A stretch of DNA of 21,913 nucleotides, taken from contig JBBQBQ010000026.1 in the NCBI GenBank assembly GCA_038317685.1, positions 1-21,913 on the forward strand, given 5' to 3'. The notes under the pieces were generated by a model. It saw nothing but the letters and a program-made list of their open reading frames with translations. It made no database searches and was not told where the DNA came from. The position numbers and the translations under genes are program-made. The DNA comes from JBBQBQ01 sp038317685 (GTDB lineage Bacteria > Desulfobacterota > Desulfuromonadia > Desulfuromonadales > DDH964). Shown here piece by piece: positions 7,186 through 15,481 of the stretch (position 1 is the stretch's first letter; each line of letters starts with the position of its first letter).

Positions 7186-7352
7186 CCCGCCCTCGAAGTG
7201 ATCCTCCGCAGGTTTCCCGTCCGGTGTCTCCCGGGGCGGGTCAACAGCGCACCGGCCTCATTTCTGAGCTACACTCTGTGGAAGGCGGCGTGCGCAGCGG
7301 CGCCGGTCATCCCGGCCCCTTGACCTTGGTCCTTGGACCCGCAACGGATTCT

Positions 7353-10001
7353 ATGGACGTCATCACCACCCACATCAACGCCGACTTCGACTGCCTCGGG
7401 TCGATGATCGCGGCCCGGCGGCTTTATCCGGAGGCGGAACTGGTCTTCGCCGGCGCCCAGGAGAAGGGGCTGCGGGAGTTCTTCGTCAAAAGCACGGTCT
7501 ACGCCTATGGCTTCAAACGTATCCGCGACATCGATCTCGACGCCATCACCCGGCTGATTCTGGTCGATGTCCGTCAGTCGGAACGGATCGGACCCTTCGG
7601 GGCGGTGGCGCGGCGGCCGGAGGTGGCGGTTCACATTTACGATCATCACCCGGCCGGCCACGCCGACCTGCATGGCGAGCTGGAAACCATCGAAGCGGTG
7701 GGCGCGACGGTTACGATCATGGCCGAACTCTTCCGGGAGCGCGGCATCGTTCCGAGCGCCGACGAAGCGACGATGATGATGCTCGGCCTCTATGAGGATA
7801 CCGGCAGCCTGCGCTTCAACTCCACCACGGTGCGCGACCTGCAGGCGGCCGCCTTTCTTCTCGAACACGGTGCCAATCTCAATACCGTCTCCGATTTCCT
7901 CACCCAGGAACTCACCGCCGAACAGGTGGCGCTTCTCCACGAACTGATCCAGTCGCGCACCGTCCTTAATGTCAACGGGATCGACATCTCCATTGCCCAC
8001 GCCGTCAGCGACCGGTTCGTCGGCGATCTGGCGGTTCTGGCCCACAAGCTCAAGGACATGGAGAATCTTGACGCCTTGCTGGTGGCGGTGGTCATGGGGG
8101 ACCGGGTGTTTCTGGTCGGACGCTCCCGCATCCCCGAGGTCCATGTCGGCGAGATTCTCGGCGAGTTTGGAGGCGGCGGCCATGCCTTTGCGGCTTCGGG
8201 GACGGTGCGGGACATGACCTTGCTGCAGGTTCTCGACCGTTTTCCACAGATACTGGCCAGCCACGTCACCCCGCGCTGGGAGGCTCGGCAGTTGATGTCC
8301 CGGCCGGTCAAGACTGCGGCGGTGACCGCCAGTGTCGACCAGGTGCGGGAGATCCTGACCCGTTACAACCTGAATGCCATGCCGGTCCTCAGTGGTGAAC
8401 AGGTGGCCGGACTGGTGACGCGGCAGACGGTCGACAAGGCGGCTCACCATGGTCTCGGCCAGAGCCCGATCCGCGACTACATGAGCACCGAGTTCGTTGC
8501 GGTCGGCCCCGATGCTGCTCCGGAACTCCTGCGGGAACTGATCGTGGAACGTAATCAACGCCTGGTACCGGTGATTGATGCCGGGTGCCTGGCCGGGGTC
8601 ATCACCCGGACCGACCTGATGCGCCAGCTTGCTTCCGGAGGACGCTTCGCGGCCCGCCCCGGGCTCTCCGGAGGCGGGGCGGTCGGACTGAAGCGGCGTC
8701 AGGTGCTGCGGTTGCTGCGGGAACAGCTGCCGACTGAAATCCAGACCGTCCTCAAGGACCTGGGAGAAGTCGGCGACGACCTTGGCTGCAGTGTCTTCGC
8801 CGTCGGCGGCTTCGTTCGCGATCTGCTGCTGCGCCAGGAAAACCTCGATATCGACGTCGTGGTCGAGGGGGACGGCATCGCCTTCGCCCAGGCCTTCGCC
8901 CAGCGTTTTCAATGCCGGGTCCGTTCCCATCCCAAATTCGGTACCGCCGTTATCGTCTTTCCAGACGGCTTCAAGATCGATGTGGCTTCGGCGCGGCTGG
9001 AGTATTATCTGGAGCCGGGGGCGCTGCCCCATGTCGAACATGCCTCGATCCGTCTCGATCTGGCGCGTCGCGACTTTACGATCAATACCCTGGCTTTGGC
9101 CCTGAATACCGAAGTTTTCAGCGATCTACTCGATTTTTTCCAGGCGCAGAGCGATCTGCAGGAAAAGGCGATCCGGGTGCTTCACAACCTCAGCTTCGTC
9201 GAGGACCCGACCCGGGTTTTCCGCGCCATCCGTTTCGAACAGCGCCTCGGCTTCCACCTCGGGCGCCACACCGAGCAGTTGCTGCAGAGCGCGGTTCGCA
9301 TGGGTTTTCTCGACAAGGTCGGGGGGACCCGGGTCTTCAACGAGCTGGTGATCATTCTGCGGGAGACCAATCCTCTCCCCGCGGTCCAGCGGCTGGCGGA
9401 ATTCGACCTCCTCAAATACCTCCACCCCGGCCTGACTCTGGACGCGCGCAGCTGGACCCGCTTTGAGGATGCCAGCCGAGCCTTGCACTGGTTCGAATTA
9501 CTGTTTACCGGGGAAACTTGCCAGCGTTGGCTGGTCTACTTCCTTTGCCTGACGGCCGCCCTCGACAGCGCGGCCATGGCTGATATCTGCGACCGCCTGA
9601 CGGTGCCGACCCGCTATCGGCAGCTTCTGGTCGAGGAGCGCCAGGCCGGATTGACGGCCCTGCGGGAACTGGAGCGCCGTCGCGCCCGCCATCGGCCGCC
9701 GAGGCCCAGCGAGATTTACCACCTGCTGAACCCTCTGGCGAGCGAAATACAGCTTTTTCTGATGGCCCTCGCCGGGAATGAAGCGGTACGGCGCTGGATT
9801 TCCCAATATGTCACCCAATTGCGCACCGTGACTTCATTTTTGACAGGAAAGGACCTCGCGGAGCTTGGCCTTCCGCCGGGCCCCCGCTATCGGACGGCGC
9901 TGGCAGCGCTTCTGGAAGCCAGGCTCGATGGCCGGGTTGCCACCCGGGAAGACGAAGTGGCACTGGTGCGGCAGCGGTTTCTCAACCCGGGACCGGGATG
10001 A
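7353..10001 (+). CDS. DHH-CBS-tRNA nucleotidyltransferase/poly(A) polymerase fusion protein
   Basis: The product has 882 residues with three parts. Residues 1 to about 305 are a DHH/DHHA1 phosphoesterase-like unit: THINADFDCLGS (6-17), DHH at 97-99, LYEDTGSLRF and GGGGHAFAASG near 272. About 310-428 is a pair of CBS domains. From about 470 is a class II nucleotidyltransferase head with AVGGFVRDLL (GG at 485-486), the DID metal site (Asp499, Asp501) and RRDFTINTLAL (572 on), then the RNA-binding helices including EDPTRVFRAIRFEQRLGF. The family includes CCA-, CC- and A-adding enzymes and poly(A) polymerase; Geobacter is known to have separate enzymes for these jobs and the sequence alone does not say which this is. 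ATG 7353 gives the family N-terminus; a GTG at 7224 would add 43 residues of unconvincing sequence. No good ribosome site is visible. Confidence 0.9.
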   Translation: MDVITTHINADFDCLGSMIAARRLYPEAELVFAGAQEKGLREFFVKSTVYAYGFKRIRDIDLDAITRLILVDVRQSERIGPFGAVARRPEVAVHIYDHHPAGHADLHGELETIEAVGATVTIMAELFRERGIVPSADEATMMMLGLYEDTGSLRFNSTTVRDLQAAAFLLEHGANLNTVSDFLTQELTAEQVALLHELIQSRTVLNVNGIDISIAHAVSDRFVGDLAVLAHKLKDMENLDALLVAVVMGDRVFLVGRSRIPEVHVGEILGEFGGGGHAFAASGTVRDMTLLQVLDRFPQILASHVTPRWEARQLMSRPVKTAAVTASVDQVREILTRYNLNAMPVLSGEQVAGLVTRQTVDKAAHHGLGQSPIRDYMSTEFVAVGPDAAPELLRELIVERNQRLVPVIDAGCLAGVITRTDLMRQLASGGRFAARPGLSGGGAVGLKRRQVLRLLREQLPTEIQTVLKDLGEVGDDLGCSVFAVGGFVRDLLLRQENLDIDVVVEGDGIAFAQAFAQRFQCRVRSHPKFGTAVIVFPDGFKIDVASARLEYYLEPGALPHVEHASIRLDLARRDFTINTLALALNTEVFSDLLDFFQAQSDLQEKAIRVLHNLSFVEDPTRVFRAIRFEQRLGFHLGRHTEQLLQSAVRMGFLDKVGGTRVFNELVIILRETNPLPAVQRLAEFDLLKYLHPGLTLDARSWTRFEDASRALHWFELLFTGETCQRWLVYFLCLTAALDSAAMADICDRLTVPTRYRQLLVEERQAGLTALRELERRRARHRPPRPSEIYHLLNPLASEIQLFLMALAGNEAVRRWISQYVTQLRTVTSFLTGKDLAELGLPPGPRYRTALAALLEARLDGRVATREDEVALVRQRFLNPGPG

Positions 10002-10089
10002 GGGTTGCAGGGGCCTGCGCGTTGACTTGACCTCGGCCATCTGTTACAAAGACCAAGTCTTTCTTCGCCTCCTTCTCTATGGTGATCCG

Positions 10090-10764
10090 GTGGAGCACAT
10101 TCTCGCAAAAATTTCGATCATGCTCGTCCCGGCTCTTCTGGCAGTTACCATGCACGAGGTATCACACGGTTTCGTCGCCGACAAGTTCGGCGATCCGACC
10201 GCTCGCCTCCTCGGCCGCCTGACCCTCAACCCGGTGCGCCATCTCGATCCGATTGGGACGTTGGCCCTCCTGATCTTCGGCTTCGGTTGGGCTCGGCCGG
10301 TCCCGGTCAACTTTCAGAATCTCCACCATCCCCGCCGCGACATGATCTGGGTGGCCTTGGCCGGACCCGGGGTCAATTTCGTCCTGGCCTGCGCCTCGGC
10401 CCTGATCCTGAGGTTCCTCGCCTGGCTCCCGATGGGGGGCGCCGGAGGGGGGGGCATGATGGAGCCGCTGCAGCTCATGGCAGGCTTCAGTCTTTACATC
10501 AACGTCATCCTGGCGATCTTCAACCTGCTGCCGATCCCTCCTCTCGACGGCGGCCGGGTCATGATCGGACTCCTTCCCCGCCGGCAGGCCGAGTTGCTGG
10601 CCCGTCTTGAACCCTTCGGGTTCGTCATTATCATCTTCCTGGTCTTCTTCACCAGCCTTTGGCGAGTCGCTCTTGGCCCCCTGATTTATCTGTTGGTCGG
10701 CTGGATGGCAGGGCCCCAGGTTCAAGTCGTGGAGCGGGCCATGCATTTCCTCTTTGGGCAATGA
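10090..10764 (+). CDS. Site-2-type membrane zinc metalloprotease, M50 family
   Basis: The product has 224 residues. It is a short, core-only M50 protease: HEVSH at residues 22-26 supplies two zinc ligands and the general base, and NLLPIPPLDGGRV near 145-157 supplies the third ligand (Asp153). About five hydrophobic segments span the membrane. RLLGRLTLNPVRHLDPIGT and WARPVPVNFQNL are typical of the rhomboid-sized bacterial S2P group. No PDZ or CBS domain is attached. The GTG at 10090 matches the usual family start; an in-frame upstream TTG (10027) is possible. The stop overlaps the scpA ATG (ATGA), so translation is probably coupled. The substrate is unknown. Confidence 0.9.
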   Translation: MEHILAKISIMLVPALLAVTMHEVSHGFVADKFGDPTARLLGRLTLNPVRHLDPIGTLALLIFGFGWARPVPVNFQNLHHPRRDMIWVALAGPGVNFVLACASALILRFLAWLPMGGAGGGGMMEPLQLMAGFSLYINVILAIFNLLPIPPLDGGRVMIGLLPRRQAELLARLEPFGFVIIIFLVFFTSLWRVALGPLIYLLVGWMAGPQVQVVERAMHFLFGQ

Positions 10765-11537
10765 GCGCCGCGGTGGTCGACTTTGACGTCCATCTCAGTA
10801 ATTTCGAGGGCCCCCTCGACCTGCTGTTGCATCTGATTCGCAAAAACGAGATGGACGTCTATGACATCCCGATGGCGGAGATTACCCGCCAGTACCTGCT
10901 GATTCTCGATGCCATGCAAGACCTCAACCTCGATGTCGCCGGCGAATTCCTGCTGATGGCCGCAACCCTTCTGCACATCAAGTCGCGGCTGCTGCTGCCG
11001 GTCAGCGACCCGGACGAGATCGAGACGGAGGATGAGGACCCGCGGGCCGAGCTGGTACGGCGCCTTCTCGAATACCAGAAGTACAAGGAAGCGGCGGCCA
11101 CCATGGATGGCTTTCCTCTGTTGGGGCGAGAGGTTTTCGGCCGGGACTTCCCGGCTCCGGAGCTGACGGAAGGCGGGGAGGCGGAACTGGAAGCCGTCGG
11201 TCTCTTTGAACTGGTCGAGGCGTTTCGGGCCCTCCTCAGGGAGGCACCTGAACCCTACGTCCACGAAGTCGAAGCCGAACGACTGTCGGTGAGTGACCGG
11301 ATCAATGCCATCCTGACTCTTCTTCTCGGTCGCGACAGTCTGGCCTTCATGGAGCTCTTCAACGGTCGTCCCGATCGGCCGGAGGTGGTGGTGACCTTTC
11401 TGGCCATGCTCGAACTGGTCAAATTACAGACGGTCCGGCTGCTGCAGAATGCCCGTTTCGGGACGATCTGGATTTACCCGGCCGTCGAAGCGGAGCCGGC
11501 GCCAGCCGTCGATGAGGGAAGTCTTGGATATCTCTGA
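10761..11537 (+). CDS. scpA: Segregation and condensation protein A (kleisin)
   Basis: The product has 258 residues. ScpA is the kleisin that bridges the SMC heads and binds ScpB in the bacterial condensin. The N-terminal motif FDVHLSNFEGPLDLLLHLI (8-26) followed by EMDVYDIPMAEITRQYL is diagnostic. An acidic middle segment with EDEDPRAELVRRLLEYQKYKEAA and a C-terminal winged-helix region (ELVKLQTVRLLQNARFGTIWI) follow. The ATG at 10761 overlaps the stop of the membrane protease, and the 3' end overlaps scpB by 26 nt, so the three genes form one translationally linked unit. Confidence 0.96.
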   Translation: MSAAVVDFDVHLSNFEGPLDLLLHLIRKNEMDVYDIPMAEITRQYLLILDAMQDLNLDVAGEFLLMAATLLHIKSRLLLPVSDPDEIETEDEDPRAELVRRLLEYQKYKEAAATMDGFPLLGREVFGRDFPAPELTEGGEAELEAVGLFELVEAFRALLREAPEPYVHEVEAERLSVSDRINAILTLLLGRDSLAFMELFNGRPDRPEVVVTFLAMLELVKLQTVRLLQNARFGTIWIYPAVEAEPAPAVDEGSLGYL

Positions 11538-12120
11538 ACTCAAACCGATCGTCGAGAGTCTGGTCTTTGTGTCGCCGGCGCCCCTGCGTCCCGAACGAAT
11601 CGCCGAGGCTCTCGAAATCGACCGGGGCACGATCCTGGAGGCGTTGCAGGAGTTACAGGCCGATTACCAGCGGGCCGGCCGCGGTTTCGTACTGCAGCAG
11701 GTGGCTGAGGGCTTTCAGTTCCGAACCCGTCCCGAGTATGCGGACTGGGTGTTGCGTCTCAACCGGAACCGGCCGGTACGCTTTTCCCGGGCGGCCCTCG
11801 AAGCTTTGGCGATCATCGCCTACCGTCAACCGACCACCCGCGCCGAAATCGATTACCTGCGCGGGGTCGATTCGGGGGGGGTGTTGAAGACCTTGCTGGA
11901 ACGGCACCTGGTCCGCATCCTTGGCAAAAAGGACGTTCCCGGCAAACCTTTGATCTACGGGACCACCAGGACCTTCCTGGAATTTTTCGGGCTGCGGGAT
12001 CTTGCCAGTCTTCCGACCCTCAAGGAATTCAGCGATCTGTCTCCCGCCGAGGTCGATGCTGCCATCGCCTCCGTGCCTGGGGTAGCGCCTCACCCGCAAA
12101 CTGCTCTCGACGACGCCTGA
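11512..12120 (+). CDS. scpB: Segregation and condensation protein B
   Basis: The product has 202 residues. ScpB dimerises and binds ScpA in the SMC complex. It has two winged-helix units; the second carries the highly conserved ALEALAIIAYRQPTTRAEID (95-114), then RGVDSGGVLKTLLERHLVRI and GKPLIYGTTRTFLEFFGL. The ATG at 11512 lies inside the scpA 3' end (26-nt overlap) and its ribosome site is weak, which fits coupled translation; a TTG at 11524 is an alternative. The C-terminal tail after residue 175 is poorly conserved. A G8 run lies at 11874-11881 inside the SGG codons. Confidence 0.95.
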   Translation: MREVLDISELKPIVESLVFVSPAPLRPERIAEALEIDRGTILEALQELQADYQRAGRGFVLQQVAEGFQFRTRPEYADWVLRLNRNRPVRFSRAALEALAIIAYRQPTTRAEIDYLRGVDSGGVLKTLLERHLVRILGKKDVPGKPLIYGTTRTFLEFFGLRDLASLPTLKEFSDLSPAEVDAAIASVPGVAPHPQTALDDA

Positions 12121-12176
12121 GCCAATTCCATCGCCAGCGTCGGACCGACCCTGGCGTTCATTTTTTCGGAGCCCTC

Positions 12177-12887
12177 GTGAAACAGCGTCTGCAAAAGTTG
12201 ATTGCCGCCTCCGGTCTGGCCTCGCGACGCGCGGCTGAGGAATGGATCGCCTCCGGCCGGGTGACGGTCAACGGCCAGCCGGCGATTCTCGGGACGAGTG
12301 CCGACCCCGATTGCGATCTGATTGCCCTCGATGGGAAGCCGATCGGCAACAGCGAACGGAAGGTTTATCTCCTCCTGTTCAAGCCGGCGGGTTACGTCAC
12401 GACCCTGAGTGATCCCCAGGGGCGTTCGACCGTCACCGACCTGCTGAACGGGATTCCCGAGCGACTGCACCCTGTCGGCCGGCTTGATCTGACCACCGAA
12501 GGGGTGCTGCTCCTTACCAATGACGGCGCCTTGACCCAGCACTTGGCCCACCCCCGGCATCAGGTTGAAAAGACCTACCTGGTGCGGGTGCGGGGGATTA
12601 TGACCGACCTGACCTTGAAGCGGCTGGAACAGGGAGTGGACCTGGATGACGGGCCCACGGCGGCGGCCCGGGTCGCCAGGATTCGTTTCAGCGGAGGGCA
12701 TACCTGGTTTGAACTGACCATCCATGAAGGGCGCAATCGACAGGTGCGGCGGATGTGTGAGGTGGTTGGTCATCCGGTCAGCCGCCTCAAACGAATCCGG
12801 TTTGCTTTCCTTGATTTGTCCGGATTGGCTCCCGGTGGGTATAGGCACCTGTCCCCCACTGAAGTGGCACGATTGAAACGACTTTGA
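12177..12887 (+). CDS. rluB: 23S rRNA pseudouridine synthase, RluB/RsuA family
   Basis: The product has 236 residues. An N-terminal S4 RNA-binding domain (MKQRLQKLIAASGLASRRAA, with VTVNGQPA) is followed by the RsuA/RluB/RluE/RluF-type catalytic domain with GRLDLTTEGVLLLTNDG (101-117), where Asp104 is the catalytic aspartate, then KTYLVRVRG and HEGRNRQVRRMCE. E. coli RluB modifies U2605 of 23S rRNA; placement after scpAB supports RluB rather than RsuA, but the exact target is inferred. The start is GTG, supported by GGAG (12168-12171) five bases upstream. It lies 56 nt after scpB and probably ends that operon. Confidence 0.93.
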   Translation: MKQRLQKLIAASGLASRRAAEEWIASGRVTVNGQPAILGTSADPDCDLIALDGKPIGNSERKVYLLLFKPAGYVTTLSDPQGRSTVTDLLNGIPERLHPVGRLDLTTEGVLLLTNDGALTQHLAHPRHQVEKTYLVRVRGIMTDLTLKRLEQGVDLDDGPTAAARVARIRFSGGHTWFELTIHEGRNRQVRRMCEVVGHPVSRLKRIRFAFLDLSGLAPGGYRHLSPTEVARLKRL

Positions 12888-12970
12888 TTCTTCACGACAT
12901 TTTTTCTGGACCAAGCGCCAGATTCCGTCGCCATCAAGGCCCTGCCGTTCATCCGTCAAAACCGCGAAAC

Positions 12971-12989
12971 TTCCCTGAATTCAAGGGAA
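12971..12989. repeat. Short inverted repeat upstream of the TPR gene promoter
   Basis: TTCCCT (12971-12976) and AGGGAA (12984-12989) are perfect 6-bp arms around a 7-base centre containing GAATTC. It lies 17 nt before the -35 box of the next promoter, with no T run after it, so it is not a terminator. It could be an operator; there is no further evidence. Confidence 0.35.
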
Positions 12990-13006
12990 ATCGGGCCCCT
13001 TTGACC

Positions 13007-13034
13007 TTGACAGGTTGCCGATCAATAATTTAAA
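13007..13034 (+). promoter_or_regulatory. Likely sigma-70 promoter of the TPR-AAA genes
   Basis: TTGACA (13007-13012) is followed after 16 bases by TTTAAA (13029-13034), inside the 189-nt gap after rluB. The boxes and spacing equal those of the purM promoter. The surrounding bases are AT-rich compared with the rest of the window. Confidence 0.55.
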
Positions 13035-13076
13035 GTCATTACTTGTATTTCAACTCCCGCCGCAAGGGTGTCCCCA

Positions 13077-15449
13077 TTGTCCAACAAAGATAAACTCCTC
13101 GAATCAGCCCAAAAATTCCTGCAGAAGGGGCAGGTCGCCAAGGCCATCAAGGACTATCAGAAGGTCGTTGAGATCGACCCCCGCGATGTGCGTAACCGGC
13201 AGAAACTCGCGGAGTTGTACGGTCGGGAGCGCCGCAATGAGGAAGCCCTGGAGACTTATGAGGGGGTTGCCAAGCACTATTTCGAGAATGGTTTCTACCT
13301 CAAGGCGATCGCCGTTTACAAACAGATGCAGAAGATCGATGCGAATCGCGTCAGCATCTATCATCGTCTTGCCGAACTCAATGAAAAGCAGGGTCTAATC
13401 GGCAACGCCCTGGCTGAATATCGCAACCTGGTGGCCTACTACGAGAAGAGCCAGATGCTTCCCGAGGCCATCAAGGTTCTGCAGAAGATGAAGGATCTTG
13501 AGCCGGAGAATCTTAATATCCGGGTCAAAATCGCCGAAACCTATGCAGGTTTGGGGCTCAAGGAAAAGTCCCGGGAGGAGTTTCGGGATATCCTCAATTT
13601 CCTGCACAAAAAACAAGACTTCGCACGCATTCTTAAACTCTACGAAATCTTCCTTCCCCATTACCCTGAAGATTTAGAACTGCGGATCGGTCAAGCCGAG
13701 GCACATATTGAGCGGGGCGAGGTCGACCACGGTCTTGAGTTGCTCAAGGGGTTGCTCAAAGGCCGCCCCGATCACGCTGAATTGCTGCTGGCCCTCGCCG
13801 GGGGGTATCGGAAAAAGGGAGACTTTGAAAACGAGCGACTGACCTATCAACACCTTCTCAAAACCGCTCCCGAGGAACTGGAATATCGAGAAGGGTTTAT
13901 TCATGCCTGTCTCGACCAAGGGGATTTCCGCCGCGCTCTGGAGGAACTTGAGGAAGTCAAGGAAGTATTTTTCGCCGTCGGCAAGGTTTCTCTGCTGAAG
14001 ACCATTTATGAACGACTGCGGCAGGATCTGACCGGGGATGAGCGGGTCCTCCAAACCCTCCATTCGATTTATGAACTGACCGGGGAAGGGGAAAAGCTCT
14101 TTGATTTAATGTCTGCCGGGTCTCCCCGGTCCGCCTTGCCATCGGATGACGGTGTGCGTTCGCCGAAGGAACTTCTCGACGAATCGATCCTAGAGGATGC
14201 GGTTGAAGATGTTGAAGAACTCGCAACGCCTGAAGAGATGGTCGTGGAGTCAGTTGCAGGACCAGTCACCGGGAAGGCCGATCAGGATGATCTAGAAGAA
14301 ATTTCCCTGGATTTCCTTGAACTGGAAGAAGATCGCGCCTCATCCGCAGCGATCCCGGCACTGCTTCCGGCCGGCGTGACCGCGGAAAGCGCTGAGCCAG
14401 CCGAGGACGATGAATTCAACCTGAACTTGGATTTGGAACTGGAACTGGAACTGGACCTGGACCTGGACCTGGAGGAGGGACCTGCGGTCACCGTGGAGTC
14501 TGTCGGACCGGTGACGGTTTTGGAGGAGGGCCTTTCGCTCGGCCTCCTCGATCTAAAAGCGGAGGTTCTTCCCGAGACCGATCAGGGGTTGCTTGACACC
14601 GACTTGCTGGAGTGGGTTGATGAAGAGGAACCGCTGGCGTTGGTTGATGAAGAGGAACTGTTTGAGTTGGAGCCTGAGCCGGCGGCAGTTCAGGTCGCTG
14701 TAAGGGATCTCCGGCGTGACCTGGAAGAAGTCGAATTTTATGTCCAACAGGGGTTGTTCGCCGAGGCCGAGCGGACTTGCCAGGCGCTTCTTGCCGAATT
14801 CCCCGATTGCCAGGAGGCCCGCTCCAAACTCGCGGAAATCGGTCTGCGCCAACAATCGGAAACTCCGATCGCAGAGTATTTCGATTTCGCAGGCGAAGTT
14901 TTGGATGAGGAACGGTCTGAGGCTGAGGTCCTAGCCGGGGAAGCTGGACCTTTTCGCCTGGATGGGGTTTTTTCCGAAACTTCCGGGGTCGTCGAAGGCC
15001 AGATTGATTTGGAAGACGCCGAATCTCATTACAACCTCGGAATTGCCTATAAGGAGATGGGTCTTTTCGATGACGCCATCGCCGAGTTTGAAAAGGCCGG
15101 GCGCAGCCCTTCCCGGCTGCAGGATTCATTGACCCTCCAAGGGATGTGTCTGGCGGAAAAAGGGGCATTTCCCGAGGCTGAGCAGGCTTTTCTGGCCGGA
15201 CTGGGCCACCCCCGGTTGTCGATCGATGAACGAATCAGCCTGCAGTACGAACTCGGCCTGCTGTATGAGGGGTGGGGGCGCCCGGAACAGGCGCTGCAAG
15301 CCTATAACCAGGTGGCGGGCAATGACCGTTTCTTTCGGGATGTCGGAGAAAAGATTGAGGCGCTGCGGCGAAAACTCGGGCTCGGCAACGACGCAACCGG
15401 GGCTGATGGCGCGGGCGGGGGAGGGAAAAACCGTGTATCCTATCTGTAA
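13077..15449 (+). CDS. Large TPR protein with acidic repeat linker
   Basis: The product has about 790 residues. The N-terminal part (to about 330) is a chain of tetratricopeptide-like helix pairs (KGQVAKAIKDYQKVVEIDP, NEEALETYEGVAKHY, GNALAEYRNLVAYY and more). From about 340 to 535 is a disordered, strongly acidic linker, including an alternating Leu-Asp/Glu run at 449-466. A second TPR block follows, with VEFYVQQGLFAEAERTCQAL near 550 and SHYNLGIAYKEMGLFDDAIAEFEKAG near 650. There is no signal peptide or membrane span, so it is likely a cytosolic scaffold. The start is TTG 13077 with AAGG nine bases upstream, or GTG 13068; the downstream residues SNKDKLLESAQK look like the true N-terminus. 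The ExeA-like ATPase gene follows 32 nt later. No specific function is recognised. Confidence 0.85.
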   Translation: MSNKDKLLESAQKFLQKGQVAKAIKDYQKVVEIDPRDVRNRQKLAELYGRERRNEEALETYEGVAKHYFENGFYLKAIAVYKQMQKIDANRVSIYHRLAELNEKQGLIGNALAEYRNLVAYYEKSQMLPEAIKVLQKMKDLEPENLNIRVKIAETYAGLGLKEKSREEFRDILNFLHKKQDFARILKLYEIFLPHYPEDLELRIGQAEAHIERGEVDHGLELLKGLLKGRPDHAELLLALAGGYRKKGDFENERLTYQHLLKTAPEELEYREGFIHACLDQGDFRRALEELEEVKEVFFAVGKVSLLKTIYERLRQDLTGDERVLQTLHSIYELTGEGEKLFDLMSAGSPRSALPSDDGVRSPKELLDESILEDAVEDVEELATPEEMVVESVAGPVTGKADQDDLEEISLDFLELEEDRASSAAIPALLPAGVTAESAEPAEDDEFNLNLDLELELELDLDLDLEEGPAVTVESVGPVTVLEEGLSLGLLDLKAEVLPETDQGLLDTDLLEWVDEEEPLALVDEEELFELEPEPAAVQVAVRDLRRDLEEVEFYVQQGLFAEAERTCQALLAEFPDCQEARSKLAEIGLRQQSETPIAEYFDFAGEVLDEERSEAEVLAGEAGPFRLDGVFSETSGVVEGQIDLEDAESHYNLGIAYKEMGLFDDAIAEFEKAGRSPSRLQDSLTLQGMCLAEKGAFPEAEQAFLAGLGHPRLSIDERISLQYELGLLYEGWGRPEQALQAYNQVAGNDRFFRDVGEKIEALRRKLGLGNDATGADGAGGGGKNRVSYL
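14421..14474 (+). repeat. Tandem hexamer repeat coding for alternating Leu and Asp/Glu
   Basis: Nine in-frame 6-base units related to CTGGAA or CTGGAC follow each other, with three exact CTGGAC copies in a row at the end. They encode L-N-L-D then LE and LD pairs (residues 449-466 of the TPR protein). Loss or gain of units keeps the frame, so copy number could vary between strains. Confidence 0.85.
14615..14658 (+). repeat. 17-bp direct repeat, 27-base period, in the acidic linker
   Basis: GGTTGATGAAGAGGAAC occurs at 14615-14631 and again at 14642-14658, exactly 27 bases (nine codons) apart. The protein reads VDEEEPLAL then VDEEELFEL, so this is a recent in-frame duplication within the TPR protein linker. 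Confidence 0.8.
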
Positions 15450-15481
15450 AATCAATTCAAGGCGGGTTGCGGGGCTGTGCG

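Noticed and set aside
7224..7352. GTG start extending the DHH-CBS fusion protein by 43 residues
   Set aside because: The extra residues lack conserved features, and the DHH fold begins right at the ATG at 7353. Not fully excluded, since neither start has a good ribosome site.
7269..9041. Long minus-strand open frame (590 codons) opposite the DHH-CBS fusion gene
   Set aside because: Its product is low-complexity and rich in His, Asp, Gly and Gln, and it mirrors a clearly coding gene. High-GC genes often leave the antisense frame open.
12905..12935. TCTGG/CCAGA hairpin next to a T run after rluB
   Set aside because: The T run precedes the hairpin on the plus strand, and on the minus strand A residues would follow it, so it does not form a Rho-independent terminator in either direction.
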